From assembly GCF_047496725.1 (NCBI RefSeq), contig NC_132972.1, positions 7,184,001 through 7,248,000 of the forward strand: 64,000 bases of DNA. The letters run 5' to 3'. The notes below the pieces were generated by a model that searched no databases, had not been told where the DNA came from, and was given only the letters and a program-made list of their open reading frames with translations. Source of the DNA: Anoplolepis gracilipes. Lineage: Eukaryota; Arthropoda; Insecta; Hymenoptera; Formicidae. Both the position numbers and the translations under genes were made by a program. Positions 38,776-51,327 of the stretch are shown here, one piece after another (the stretch's first letter is position 1; the number at the start of each line of letters is the position of its first letter).

Positions 38776-39200
38776 TCATCTCTGAGATAATGAACGGTGC
38801 GTTTCAACGCAACCTTGCTCAGACATACTGTTCGCCATTCCTCGAGTTCGCCGCCGCAACCGCAATTTCATTCTGATAAAGCAGGCCGAGCGACACGCGT
38901 AATCGTTGATGAACGGAGAGATACACAGACTGCAATTGCAAGCGGAAACGACACGGTTTGCGGAAGACACATTAATTACAAGGCATGTGCGTGCATCGCG
39001 GAAATTAGTAGTCTATCCAGTCTATCCGGCTCATACCCAGAGTAATCCCGGATCAGTGAGTGCTTCTTACTCCGGCTGATTGTATCTCCGCAGAATATAT
39101 CCGAACGAAATTCTTTTTCCCGTACCGAGCAATCGCGCATCCTCTTAAGAGATCTTAACCCTTCGTAGGTACTGCAATCTCACACTTGAAGTGACATTAA
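38776..39200. other. CpG-shifted island
   Basis: G+C-richer DNA with CCGCCGCAACCGC near 38852 and a duplicated CAGTCTATCC near 39015-39030. An 82-codon + frame (38797-39045) opens with GTG, not ATG, so it would be credible only as part of a spliced exon. TATCTCCGCAG at 39084-39094 could serve as an acceptor. ATCAGTGAG at 39053-39061 is initiator-like. The role is undetermined. Confidence 0.35.
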
Positions 39201-42200
39201 TTATTCCGCTAATTCAAAGTGTCTTGAAATAATTAAAACGCTCTGTAGCGTTTATTCTAATGTGCGGTAAATAGTAACCATTATGTATCATTGTCTTTGA
39301 TCAAATCAGTTGACAGAGCTTTCATCATTACAGTAACATTCGTAGTAAATAATCTACCGTATGTGATAATACGATTTTCATACGATACTCGTAGACATGA
39401 GAGAATATCGCAATGATTGTACGAGCTATGGAACGATAACGAGGACGGATTGCACAAACAGCTCCCGAATATAATTACGAATGAAGAACTAAAGTGTGCT
39501 ACAGTAGATACCGCGTTAGTATGAACCGTATACACGGAGTAAGAGGCACTCGATATTTAGCTTTGAATTACGTTTAACTGCATCGCGCGAAAACGCCGAT
39601 ACGTGCACAAGAGTTATCCGCTTGGGATTGATGCATCGCGTATGATTAAACTTTTGATCAATTGTATAGGAAACTTCTGTTGAATAGGTACATTTTTGCA
39701 CTGAAAATATTGTTTGGTATTTATTAAAAATAATAAATATTGCATTCGCACGGATTTATGTATTTATATGACAGTTGGACTTATTTAATAAGATTTGTTA
39801 CTGTGGACAACTGTTCTCCATTGTTCGCGTTTAAAACGAATAGCGTGTCCTTGCGGCGCGGCAATATTGAATAACATCTACAGAGACACTATAATATTGA
39901 ATTACTAATAGCATAATAAAGCGTCATGGTATCTGAGCTGCGAGAAAACAGGAAAAGCTAAAAATATTGAAAATAATGTTCTGTATAAAAAAGAGTCAAA
40001 CTTTATAATTGTAACAAATTTTAAAAAGCCATTTTTAACATTTATTTTCTTCGTAATATATATGGTAAATTATGTATGTATGATAAAATATTTGTTGAGA
40101 TACAAGTTATATGCGAAATGATACTCAAGAGATTAAAAGGGATAAAAATCAATATTTTACAAATAATACCGGAAATAATGCCGGAAATTTTAAACAGTTT
40201 TTAAAGTGCAATAACGATAATTATTACGATTCCCCTCGCACACAAGAGCAATGCTAATTCGCAATTCTCATCGCTGTGTGATTTCATTTCCAACATAATT
40301 GCAAAAGTCATTAGATGTTTGTAACGATTCTCTTCCTGCATATCACTCGCGCGTTATCTGCACGACACGACTCTCGCGGCAATTGGATCGCTTGATAAAA
40401 CACGAATAACTCGCATAAGAATGATACTTCGATTCAGGGAATTCTGGGCATTAAGCCAGAGGACGCGAAATACATGATTGTCAAAACATTGAACGTCATG
40501 CCAAGCACGTAGTTCGCTTCAACTTGCGCTACTTGCGCTAATTATACGAAACCTAATTTTTTATACATCAACATACATACATCGTGATTTTGATTCATAT
40601 CAAATAAAATCATATTAATTTCAATTTGACGTCATTTGTTGATCGCGATTTTTCCTAATAAGCTTAAATATTTTTATACGTTATAAGTATTACATATTTT
40701 CTAACAAAATCAATATTTGTGTATGTTTCGACAAAATTTTATAATCTTAATGCTTTGTGTGTATTTATATATTATATATTAATTGTATCTTTCGTGTGAG
40801 CAAATTTTGAAAATTGTTAGACAGAAGTAAATAATTAAAAATAAAAAAGTCTTGATAAACTAATTTTCAAAAATGCAAGCAGATTTTTTTCTATTTTTCA
40901 ATTAATTTTATACAAATTTTGCTTTAATATTATAGAAAATTTTATATAAAATTTTATGAATATTATAACATTAAATTATTTTTCCATATATCACCTTTAA
41001 TGCTTTAAATCCAAAAAAAATAAAATAAAATAAAATTCATCTTTTCAGAAGCTTAAAAGCTTTATCCGTGCTGTTTTTCTTTGATTAAATAAACTGCATA
41101 TACGTACATGTAAATCCAATGACGTAAGTATATGATTAGGAAAGTTTAATCCTTTGAACAGCGTATGCGCATTTGTGTTCAAAATACTTGATAGGAAAAT
41201 AACAGCTAATTATGTAACATTAGAAAAGTTATATGTAATTTACCAACTTTTAATATAATATTACAGCAACAGAAAGTTTTCATAGTAAATATGTAATGTG
41301 TATAGATTTTACAATATATCTCTTATTTTCTATATGATAAAAATTTAAATTTATTTTAAATATACATTATTTCAAATAAATATTAAATTTAGAAAAGAGA
41401 TATTTCTCTCTCTCTCTCTTTCCCTCCTCCTCTAAAGGTTGATTTATATGTTCTCATTTACTTTAATATTTTAATCTTATTCATAATTTTCAATCTCTGG
41501 CTCCCAATTTCATCATATTTATATTTTATTCGGTTCCATATCTATTCTACACCGAGTTTCGCAAACAAATTGAGAGAGGAACATATCGTCCGAAAACAAT
41601 GACGGTATTTCAAGCTTGGAACACGCAGGTGCGAACGAGTCTAATTGAACGACGCTGTCGTGCAAGACAATCTTGCTTTGTATAACGCGTGTTTTTAATC
41701 CGATTCAACGTAACTGGAGCACAAGGACACGCTTCGCTCGTGCTCCGTTTAGCGGAAAATACTTATTCGCTCGCGTATCCTCGACGAGAAGCTCTTTTAG
41801 TGGCGGATACAACTGTTAGATATTTCCAAAGTTGTATATCACTTTGCGGGATAAATTTATGTGTAACGAAATACGCATTGCGTATTCTAAGAAAATCAAA
41901 AAATATTTAACATGCATATAAAGTAATACAAACTTATCTTAACTTTTTTATATATGACTATTTTGACAAAGATTGGCGTTGATAAACATATAGAACACAC
42001 ACGTGTATGCATACAATTCATAATTTTTTAATTTTGTTAAAAGTAAGAGAGAAAGGAAAAGAAAGCTTCGAACAATTAATTTGCAAGAGTACACAAATAA
42101 ATAAAATATATAATTCTTAAGATAATTTTATATAAAAGTTTTGTATCAGTCTTTAACTTGAAACTTTGTTCTCAAGATTTAATCTTAAAAATTATGAAAT

Positions 42201-42330
42201 TGAAAAAAAATAGTACCATCTCAAATTCCTTAAAAAAAAAAGTCGTCTAAAGAATTAATCATAAAATCTCGCATTCTATTGTACCACTTGTAGTTTGGAT
42301 CTTAATTCTAGTACAAACACTCATGAGTTA
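39201..42330. other. A+T-rich stretch with small less A+T-rich patches
   Basis: Patches at 39290-39680, 40220-40550 and 41560-41880 have more CpG. The last holds a 73-codon ATG frame on + (41689-41910) with no recognisable domain. A short (CT)n run lies at 41406-41420. No element boundaries are seen. Confidence 0.55.
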
Positions 42331-42560
42331 AATTACGATTGCGTCTTTGCAAGCAATGCTAAATACTCGAATTTGCCACCGCAACTTTCAACGCAATTCA
42401 TGATGCAGTACTCTCAGTTACGCTCGGTAGGCAAATGACGCCAGACATGTGCTCCTCTGAGTGCATACCGTAATGTAGGCTCGGGCGACATTCATTCTCC
42501 TGATAAACAACGCGAGTTGCTCGCGAAAGAGACGTGATGTCAAGTATTGACAAAACAAAT
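42331..42560 (+). promoter_or_regulatory. Island with an initiator + DPE-like arrangement
   Basis: CpG-shifted DNA contains TCAGTT (A at 42416), matching the insect initiator TCAKTY. AGACAT at 42443-42448 matches the downstream promoter element RGWYVT exactly at +28 to +33. No TATA box is expected for this class. By composition-neutral arithmetic this pair is expected somewhere in a 64-kb window, on either strand, about 0.7 times by chance, so the match is only suggestive. The CpG-shifted setting raises it slightly. Confidence 0.25.
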
Positions 42561-44112
42561 CCAGCTATGTTTCGTAGTGTTACGCGTATATACTAAATGG
42601 CAAACGTAAAACAGAGTATATTGATGATCAGTACATAAAACTCGTACTTAATTGACAACAAGTACATTTTTCTTAATTAATATCGATCTAAACTCTAAAC
42701 GTCATAACAAGTACGTTATGAAAAAATTGCATTGTAAAGGCCAATAAAAAATTTCTTCGTACCACAACTTTTGTAAGAATTTTTTATGACGCCGAGAGAT
42801 TTTATACATATACATAGACATCACTCTTTACTAAATAAATTATTTCTAAATCATGTTTTATATTTGTTACTAATGTAAATATGTTAAAATTTAATACAAT
42901 TTATTATTGAAAAACGATATTCACGAAAATTAATACTTTTACGGAAAGAATAGCTCTGTGAAAATAAAAATCTCATTTATATATTTTTTCATTTACTGTC
43001 AAATAATATCATTGACATCAGACATATAATATGTATCTGAATATATATCTGAGTTTTTTTACGCGGATTAATATTCGAATATTTATCAGTAAAGACACGG
43101 CTCAAATTATTTCAATGAGACACAAAACACGATAATGAAGGTGCCGTAGCAGATAGCGACAGAATTGCTAAAGGATAGAACGTGTAATCGTCGAACAAAG
43201 GGCTGTAATGTCAAATACAATGACATAAATTGTGCGCGTGTATATACATGTAAGTACAGGCATGTTAACGGTAAGAAACGCTAATTACTTTTTCTGATGC
43301 ACGCTCGTATAAGCATGTGTAAAACCAGATGTATACACGGTGTCACAGCACCATTATCTGTCAGTGACAAGTTCTTAAATCCGAGGAATTAATTTTTTCC
43401 TTTTCGTAAAATTATAAAAAATTATCGCTCGTACTAAAAGTATTTTTAATTTTTATTCAATATCTTAACAGTTAAGTGTCACAAAAAATTTTTGTTAAAG
43501 TCCAGCAAAAATTAATGAAATACAAATTTTTGTTATCAATCTACACTCTCGAATTTAAAAAGTTTATATTATAGTTTATATTATTGTAATTTATATTATT
43601 GTGACAAATAATTTTTTAAGTAGAATTCAAAATTTGAATAAAGAGTATATGTATAGTTTTCAATTTCAATTATATTAAAAAAATTCTTAATTTTTTTTAT
43701 TCTAGAAAAAGAAAAACTTTAGAGGGAGAAGATTTTAGAAGAGAGGTTAATATATTGTGGCTGCGCTGCATCCGACATGTTTATCTTTAAAATATAACCA
43801 AATAATATTAACAGTAAATATAAAGTATAAATAAAAATATAAAATATATAAAACAATTTTATTTTTATACTTTTACAATTAGTACATATTTATATTATTA
43901 TATATTTACATACATACATACGTTACATTCTAATAAAATTTTTATATTGCAAATATATGTCAGTATTTTTTCTTAATAATTTAAATTAATTAAAAGAAAA
44001 TAAATCTAAAAACAAAACGAAAATATTTAAGTGATTACAATACAAAAAAAATTATTTGTGGCCTACATTTTGACTCTTATTTTTCAATCTGCAAATTGCA
44101 AAGAATAATATG
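42561..44112. other. A+T-rich non-coding stretch
   Basis: A short tandem run of TTTATATTATTGTAA-like units (about three) lies at 43561-43603. A patch at 43080-43400 has more CpG. No gene evidence. Confidence 0.65.
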
Positions 44113-44342
44113 CACTGAAAAAAATTTACTTAATCTAAAAAAATATTTAGTTACATACGTTTAAACAAGTATTTATTTAAATTAAGCAAAAATATATTTG
44201 AATTAGTAAAATATATTGTCTATTTTACTATTCACAATATATTTTATTGATTCTAATATGTTTTTGCTTAATTTAAACAAATATTTATTTGAAGGTATTA
44301 AACTAAATATTTTTTTAGATTAAATAAATTTTTTTTTCAGTG
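44113..44342. mobile_element. 230-bp fold-back MITE
   Basis: The whole element is one long palindrome. The outer 40 bases pair almost perfectly: left CACTGAAAAAAATTTACTTA, right its complement with one substitution and two extra T. Pairing resumes in the inner arms through TTTAAATTAAGCAAAAA and AAAATATATTGT to a centre near 44225. TG flanks both ends (44111-44112 and 44343-44344), too short to assign a superfamily. There is no coding capacity. The inner arms have several mismatches, so the copy is older than the 30.2-kb element. Confidence 0.85.
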
Positions 44343-44529
44343 TGTATATTGCATAATTATGTTTAATAAATAATAAACATACAACAGATTTATCTTCCTT
44401 TTATCTCTCAATTTACTAATGCATAAATCAATTTCTCTTATATTTGTTGTTTAGACTAATTATTTTGCAAAAGAAGTATTGTGAGCACTTACGTAACTTT
44501 TGAAATTACATGTGTGAACAGTGATTGAT

Positions 44530-44801
44530 AATTTAAAGGTTAATAGGAACGAGCGCTAATAGTGGGACGCTCAGGATAGATACACACATCGCGGAAACTA
44601 GTAGCAGGTTCCCCGGCCTGCTTGGGTAAAGCTGGGTCGCGGTGCTATCGATCTCCACCCACCTGGAGACCTCTATACTCCTGCTCACGAGTCGATGGTT
44701 CGCAGGATGAACATTGGGCCTCAGGAAAAGGATAGGGTAAAGAAGGAGTTGGAAGGATATAAAGAGAAGATATAAAGAGAAGATGAAGTAGAAAGATTGT
44801 A

Positions 44802-44847
<46 letters not shown>

Positions 44848-45070
44848 GAGAATCGCATATATTCAAGATACATCCCCGCAGGGCTTAGCCTGAAAGCGCA
44901 CCCTCGACAATAATCGTTTTCCCGAAATGTCGAGGAGAATGAGTCGCACACCGACCTGGAAGTAAGACATGGACAAATCGACAGGCCCTGGGACGGATTT
45001 ATTTCAAGAGGGTGCCGTGAATCGCAAAGTTACGCACCTCAATGAAGATCCGCGAGTGACAGATCGTCAA
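44530..45070. repeat. G+C-rich unit interrupted by (AT)n, probably a dispersed repeat
   Basis: Two G+C-rich segments (about 44535-44735 and 44865-45065) flank a purine-rich stretch and an (AT)n run. The first contains GCAGGTTCCCCGGCCTGC, the second CCCTCGACAATAATCG and AAATGTCGAGG. Their composition is unlike anything within several kilobases and unlike the CpG islands here. A minus frame (44645-44866) ends LQVGGDR but is short and crosses the (AT)n run. A retroposon or Helitron-type fragment with an internal microsatellite is my guess; the ends are not defined. Confidence 0.4.
44806..44843. repeat. (AT)n microsatellite
   Basis: About 19 AT/TA dinucleotides between the two G+C-rich segments, just after two 13-bp ATATAAAGAGAAG copies (44758-44783). 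Confidence 0.95.
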
Positions 45071-46980
45071 AAAAATACGGTGATGAAAGCATTCACTTAA
45101 GCGGTAAATTAATTTCTGGTGATTTTTTTTTCTTTAATTATATAATATTATAATATTATATATTTAAAAATTAATTTCTTACAAGAATATGTTTTTGTTT
45201 AGCCTATTATTTATAAAATAAGCGAAAATTTAATTGCGAAAAATTCTTTTTGATATTAAAATTCCAAAAGAGTAAATTACATTCTAATATAAGATAATTA
45301 TAAGATCAAAAAAGTAAATTGTCAAGTATTTTTATATTATGCCATTTTGATATTTCAGTACATTATTTATAAAATAATTTTTTTTTTTGTAAATTGCTGT
45401 AATTTTTTAATGTTTTAAACGTCTCGAGATATCAAAATCATTTGCGAACAAATTATTACTCTTTATTGAAATGTTTTACTTTTATTAGATCCCATCCTAA
45501 CATCAACACACTCGACTGTAGAAGATTTACTTAAAACTCGAATTTGAAATTCAACTGACCGACTTTGGGATTTTAAATTTAAATTTTGGTAGAATTTTAA
45601 GTCATCACAACGCAATCGGGTTAAGTGTTACAGTGAAATTTCGATAATGCACATGGATATTCGAGTTACACTGAGCTATATTTTCAAAAGAAAAATATTG
45701 GGTTTCTGATTGCTTTCACTATATTTCTATTTTTGAAAAAGTTATCCGCATTTGTGGTGCGACACAATTATTTTATCGCATATTTAATTTTCGCAACTGG
45801 TAATTGAAAACATTTTAATGTTTGTCGTAAGTAAAATTATGTGTTTGAAATACTTAGAATTCGTTTAACATATTTTTCACACATACATATAACTAACAAT
45901 CTGTAGTATTATTCAAATTTGCTGCATAACTATAATAAGTTATGTAACTTATAACATAAAGAGAAGCATCCCTCGGTATAATAAATGCAAAATCTATTAA
46001 TGAATGAATAGTTCAATCAAAAGCAGACAAAGTCTTTGTTAGCTTAGTCTCTCTTTATAAAGAATAAACTTTCTGTTTTAAGTTAAAAAAAAAAATCAGA
46101 AAAGTGTGTATAAATATTCTGTGTTCCAAATAATAATACAAAAATAAAAAAGATAGTTTTACTATACATATAAGAATATTTACGGTTTTAAAATTAAATT
46201 ATATGCTAATATATAATGAAGAAAAATGATATTCTTTCAATAACAATATTAGGAAAAAATGATTATCATGTCTATAGAATCTAATCTTTATAATATAGTT
46301 ATAATAATCATTCAATAATAACATTTTTCCTATAAGTTTATTTATTTCATGAATATTCTTGCATAGTTCTATAATATTATAATTTGCTTATAATTATCTG
46401 GACTATTTGGTGGACTTCTAAAAAATATTCGATATTATATAAATACGTTATTTTTTATAAATTTATTTTATATTTTTTCTCTGCATAATTTTATATATTT
46501 TTATGTGAAATATATATAATCACTTATATGAAATCTGTTCTAATTTAAAAAATATAACTAATTTAAAGTATATTTTTCAAAAAAAACCAGAAATGCTTTT
46601 AAATTTAAAGAACATTGAATATACAAATATGGTATCAATGATCTAAAACTAGAATAAATATAATAGATCAAATCATTCCAAAATGGACAATATTTATCGT
46701 AATTTTATATGACACACAATTGTATCTGCAACCGTTGTTCGAAATATTGGATTAATTAATCATTTTGACTTCGACTTGCTATTGAACATCATCCTTTTTT
46801 AGCCGAGTTATTTAATCATTAGTATCATCAGTTGCATCGTTCGGAGCAGATTGCGAACAGGTCGATGGCAGAATATTTAGATTATAGTTCGAGCTTGTGA
46901 AAGATGCAAACGTGTTGATAAGAGATAATTGGAACGATAGTTTATGCAGATATATAAATATTTATAAATGTGTGTATACA
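45071..46980. other. A+T-rich non-coding stretch
   Basis: No frame longer than 60 codons. A weak inverted pair, TTAGGAAAAAATG and CATTTTTCCTATAA, lies near 46248 and 46322. The part 46790-46930 is slightly CpG-richer. Nothing else is seen. Confidence 0.7.
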
Positions 46981-47200
46981 TATAAAAATGAGCACAATAG
47001 CCTCAGATAACATGCAAATCCACGAAGAGTTCATAGAAGTACATCAACACGTTCCGCCGATGCGTAAGTTTTTCACTCCTTTATTACTCGTCTATTACAT
47101 GTACGTTCCAATGGCGTGGAATACATCGGCGTAAAAAGGGTAAAACGGAGGCGGACACGCCAGCTGGGAACGGATAATATAATCCATAAGAAGATGCATA

Positions 47201-47246
47201 GAGAAAAAGAGAGAGAGAGAGAGAAAGAAGAGAGACAGAGAGAGAG
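47201..47246. repeat. Imperfect (GA)n tract
   Basis: GA repeats with GAAAG and GACAG interruptions. The minus frames across it (47073-47255 and 47095-47316) are Ser/Leu/Phe artefacts of CT repeats. Confidence 0.93.
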
Positions 47247-47350
47247 CTGTGTCATAGCGTACCCAACGACATACCCAATGTAATAAAAAAGTCGCTCGTA
47301 GGGAGGAGGTGATCACTTCCGCGCCTGCTTCTATAGTTTTTTGTGATTCC

Positions 47351-47990
47351 CCCTCTTTTACACCGTGATAAGTCGATTGCGCCTACATCGAAATATTTTT
47401 ATAATATCGCAATTTTGTTGCAATGTTCGTATACGTAACAATTATATAATGCATGTACAAGGGTAAGATTGCATTGGAGATCTTTACTATTTATAACACT
47501 TTGGAACTGTAGAACAATGGTTTGTAAAAAAAATTTAGAGTAATGAAAATATTGATAATATTTAGTCTATCTATGGCAATGTGTTACTATTCATATGCCA
47601 TTTAAAATTTAAATCAATAAAATATTATCATTATCATTATTATTATTAATAATATGTGATATGTTATCAGTTATATTATTTGATAAGTTTTTAGTATTGT
47701 AATTATTACATTTATTTATTGCGTCCTTACTAGCAATCATAAAGAAATATTTTCGTTATTATTTTAATTCTTATCCATCATAATATATATGCATAATCAT
47801 AAAGTTTCCCGAATTATCAATTACATAGTTATCTGAAAAAATGAAAAAGCAATCTTATAAGCTTTTACACAAAATTGCCTAAAATATTTGATTCCATATC
47901 AAATAAAATAATCTTATCACATATATATATTTATACTATATATGCTTTATCTTCAAAGTTTTCAGACATGAGAAGACTGATAATCTCGTT
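47351..47990. other. A+T-rich non-coding stretch
   Basis: A short ATT run lies near 47635-47652. No other structure is seen. Confidence 0.7.
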
Positions 47991-48398
47991 AGAACTATTA
48001 TAAGCATCATTATTTTTTGTAACGATGCCGTCTGATGCTGACGAAAAAAAATGGGAAAAAACGCGGAGACATCGTAATAAAGATGCGTTTCGACAAGCTA
48101 AATATCGCGTCGCACGAAGGTTTATTATTATGCGAAAAAAGCGCGAGATGATTTCGCGTTATTTATATCCGCGCGTAAAGGCTGTTACCCGCGAATAAAT
48201 CCTGGAGCAACGACATTAAAACGCGGATTCCCTCCGCCAGAGGGGAAATATGCGCAAAACGTGTTTATACGGCGCTGTTCCGCGCTGTCAAATATTTATA
48301 TGCTGTGCTTTATCTTCAAAGGATTCGTCCGCTATGTAGCCCGGGAACGCTGATAAACGCGTATCGATCGCGAGAGACAGAGAGCAAGGGAAAGAGAT

Positions 48399-48442
<44 letters not shown>

Positions 48443-48444
48443 AG

Positions 48445-48492
<48 letters not shown>

Positions 48493-48700
48493 GAGAAAGA
48501 GAGAGGCAGTAGGTCTGATTATTTCTGCTTAGCGAGAAACTCGGTAAACATCGGCTGTGCTGGAGAAAGAGAAGCTATATAGCTCGTCGCGAAATCGCCT
48601 GTAGTGCGAAATTCATCGACTCGTCCAAAGTAAACTCTCCCGAATACCGTTTGTCGTGGTTCGATTAAAACCTCAGCAGCTCTACTCAAAGTGAAATAGA
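47991..48700. promoter_or_regulatory. CpG-shifted island around a long GA tract
   Basis: From about 48020 to 48660 the DNA is CpG-rich (ACGCGGAGAC, TCGCGTCGCACG, TTCCGCGCTGTC), in contrast to A+T-rich flanks. It surrounds the (GA)n tract at 48371-48506. The block resembles the 15-18 kb region in style and could be a promoter or enhancer. No TATA box, initiator + DPE pair or convincing donor was found, and no frame is recognisable. Confidence 0.3.
48371..48506. repeat. Long (GA)n tract
   Basis: The purest parts are about 48401-48436 and 48448-48494, separated by GGGGGGGAGGACAG. It is all purine over most of its length, so triplex or GAGA-factor binding is possible in principle. Confidence 0.95.
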
Positions 48701-49240
48701 AATGCCTGTTGAAGATCTAGCGATTGCACTTAGAATTACATGGTTTGAATCTGAGTTCCTTATTGTTGTTTATAGACAGCATGTATACGAGATGAAATTT
48801 AAACTTGTAGCTTATACTTTAAAGAATTAGATATCAATTAGATCAGTACGAGACAAAATAAAAAAAAAATTAATAACTTATAAAAAATCACTGGAAAAAC
48901 TGTTTTGGAAGTAATTAATAGTAGCACGCTTTTCATATGCATGATATAACTTTACATATAAAATATAGCAAAAAATTTGATTTAAATTTTTTTAATTATC
49001 CACTTTTAATTTTAAATATTCTCAATAGAATCTTTAAAGCAAACTATGCAAGCATCACAAAAGTAAATTACTTTTCCCTCTGGCGTGTCTGAAAAATCAT
49101 TAAAATCAGAACCATGAAAGATACGATAAAAGAGAAAATTCAAACTACTGATGTTCAAAGAAATCGCTTAGAGCTTTAAATATACAAATTAATAAGCTTT
49201 ATGCCTTGCCCAGGAAATTCTTATACGTATATATTTTCTG

Positions 49241-49295
<55 letters not shown>

Positions 49296-50200
49296 AAATA
49301 TTAAATAAATTTTAAATAATAAATACATAATAATATTTTCTTTCTATAGTATAGATAGTACTAAAATTGTGTACAAAGACTGTAGGTACTTAATAAATTT
49401 CCTTAACGTTATTATGATCAATATTAATTTCATGTATTGCCAAATATGTAAAAAATATTGCTCAAGTAAAATCACTATTGAAAAAAGCGAGATAAAAAAT
49501 AGCATTACATCATTATTCACATGATGACTGTATAGTAATCACTGTATAAGTACTCAAGAAGTTTATCGACTCAATATAATAGAATGTTACCTCATTGATA
49601 TTTTTTTATTAAAAAATAAACACCATATTAAATATTTTAAATTTCAATCTTTTTGTACAAGTTTGATATAATTAAACCATTCAAAAGACGAATAAAATTT
49701 AATTAATATACAGCGTTAACTTAATGTGAATATTCCCAATTGACGTTATCGACATTCGATCATTGGACCTCCGTTAATCTGACATTTCCCACTATGAGAA
49801 ATCAAATTCAAATGTATGGCATAATTAAGTATTGCTAAGTTATTGTACTAATTGTAAGCCTGAAATTATTACTTGTGTCAATTCGTATGAAATTAATATT
49901 AAAAACATGAAGATGATGACTTAACATTACGTTGTGACATCGTTACTTAAAAAAAAAAAAAAAACAGCAATAAATCCTAATCAAAAACAAAATGTTAAAT
50001 CAATACTTCTATATTAATTTACTGCTAATTAGTAGAAGATATAAATTCAAAATTAAAATAATAAATTAGCAATAAACTAAGCACTTAATCGCATTATACG
50101 TCCGAATTTGATTCCTCGTGATAGAGATGCCGGATTAACAGAAACGATCATCGGTCTACATCTATACGAGAACAATACTCGGTAATACAGTATCCAGCCT
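48701..50200. other. A+T-rich non-coding stretch
   Basis: Contains the (AT)n run at 49245-49292 and an A17 run near 49949-49965. No gene evidence. Confidence 0.7.
49245..49292. repeat. (AT)24 microsatellite
   Basis: One of the two longest uninterrupted AT runs in the window, about 48 bases. Confidence 0.95.
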
Positions 50201-50560
50201 GAATCAGGGATCGCTTATGATAATCTCGCGCTTTGGAACACGCGATGGAACATAATCATAAGATAAAGCCGAAAATAATTGAGACGGTCACTCCATTGTA
50301 AAGGGAACAGACACGCCTCATTCACGAGTGCGCCGAGAGAAATCAATACGTCTCCGCGACAATGTCCGAACGTAGGCAAGTTATGACGTGCGCACGCTAC
50401 CAAGGCGACTGCGAATTTAGAAATTGGAACACTGACTATGATTAATCGAAAACTTGTAGCGCTTACGCTCGCGCGCCTGCTCTGATTGAAACGCAACGGG
50501 CGCGTACACAGTTTAGGAATGCGTGGGATTACCAATGTTTAGGTCAAGAGATGTCAATAA
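50201..50560. other. CpG-shifted island
   Basis: Less A+T-rich DNA with GCGCGCCTGC and GGGCGCGTACAC near 50470-50510. A 106-codon minus frame (50215-50535) opens with TTG, not ATG. It has no recognisable domain, and the composition fits CpG-shifted non-coding DNA as well as an exon. Left unassigned. Confidence 0.35.
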
Positions 50561-50865
50561 CAATGTTGGCGTAACGCAATAAGAGAACTTGAGAAATAAA
50601 CGTCGCAGTCAAAGCTGTATAAGTAATTCAATATTGCTTAAGTTTATTTAAACTCAATTAAATTAAATTAAATCATTGTATATATTTCTCATGTTTGATT
50701 GTATATGTATCTTGAGTTTTGAATTATATATATAACTAAATCTACATTTAAATCTAATGATTGAAACTATTTAATCTCAAGATCTTCTAAATTTAATGTG
50801 TTTAATCAAAACTCTTCGCAAGTTTCAAGTTTAAAAACTTACAATTACTTCAATAAATACTAAAA

Positions 50866-50879
50866 AGAAAGAGAGAGAG

Positions 50880-50968
<89 letters not shown>

Positions 50969-50975
50969 GAGAGAG
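50866..50975. repeat. (GA)n tract with 30-bp higher-order period
   Basis: Within the GA tract a 30-bp pattern, GAGAGAAAGA twice with a change to GAGAGAGAGA as the third block, occurs exactly at 50881-50910 and 50911-50940. It recurs at 50941-50970 lacking one GA. This is a minisatellite made from a microsatellite. Confidence 0.93.
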
Positions 50976-51327
50976 TTAATTAATTAAAAAAATATTTAAA
51001 TATTATTACGTGAAAAGAATGTATATAAAAATTTTATATTTATTCCAACGTCTCTTTGAAACACATTTGAATGATTTAAATGCAAGCATTTATACTAAAA
51101 TCATTAATTAAAAAATTGTAAAAGATTAAGTCTTGACTTTCTATTATAATAAAATACAGTTTCACCACAGATATTGTATAAAATTTTCATAAAGTTTTGA
51201 AAAATATGTGTGCATATATGTGGACAATTGTTCTATCACTTTCTTTTTTAATTTTTTTATAAACACTTAAATCCTATAAGCATTCACTTTTCAAATTTAT
51301 TATTAAAGTACGAACTAAACTAAAAAT

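Noticed and set aside
48655..48680. GGTTCGATT resembling a tRNA T-arm
   Set aside because: No paired T stem, anticodon arm or acceptor stem can be built around it. The same holds for GGTTCGATT near 62098.
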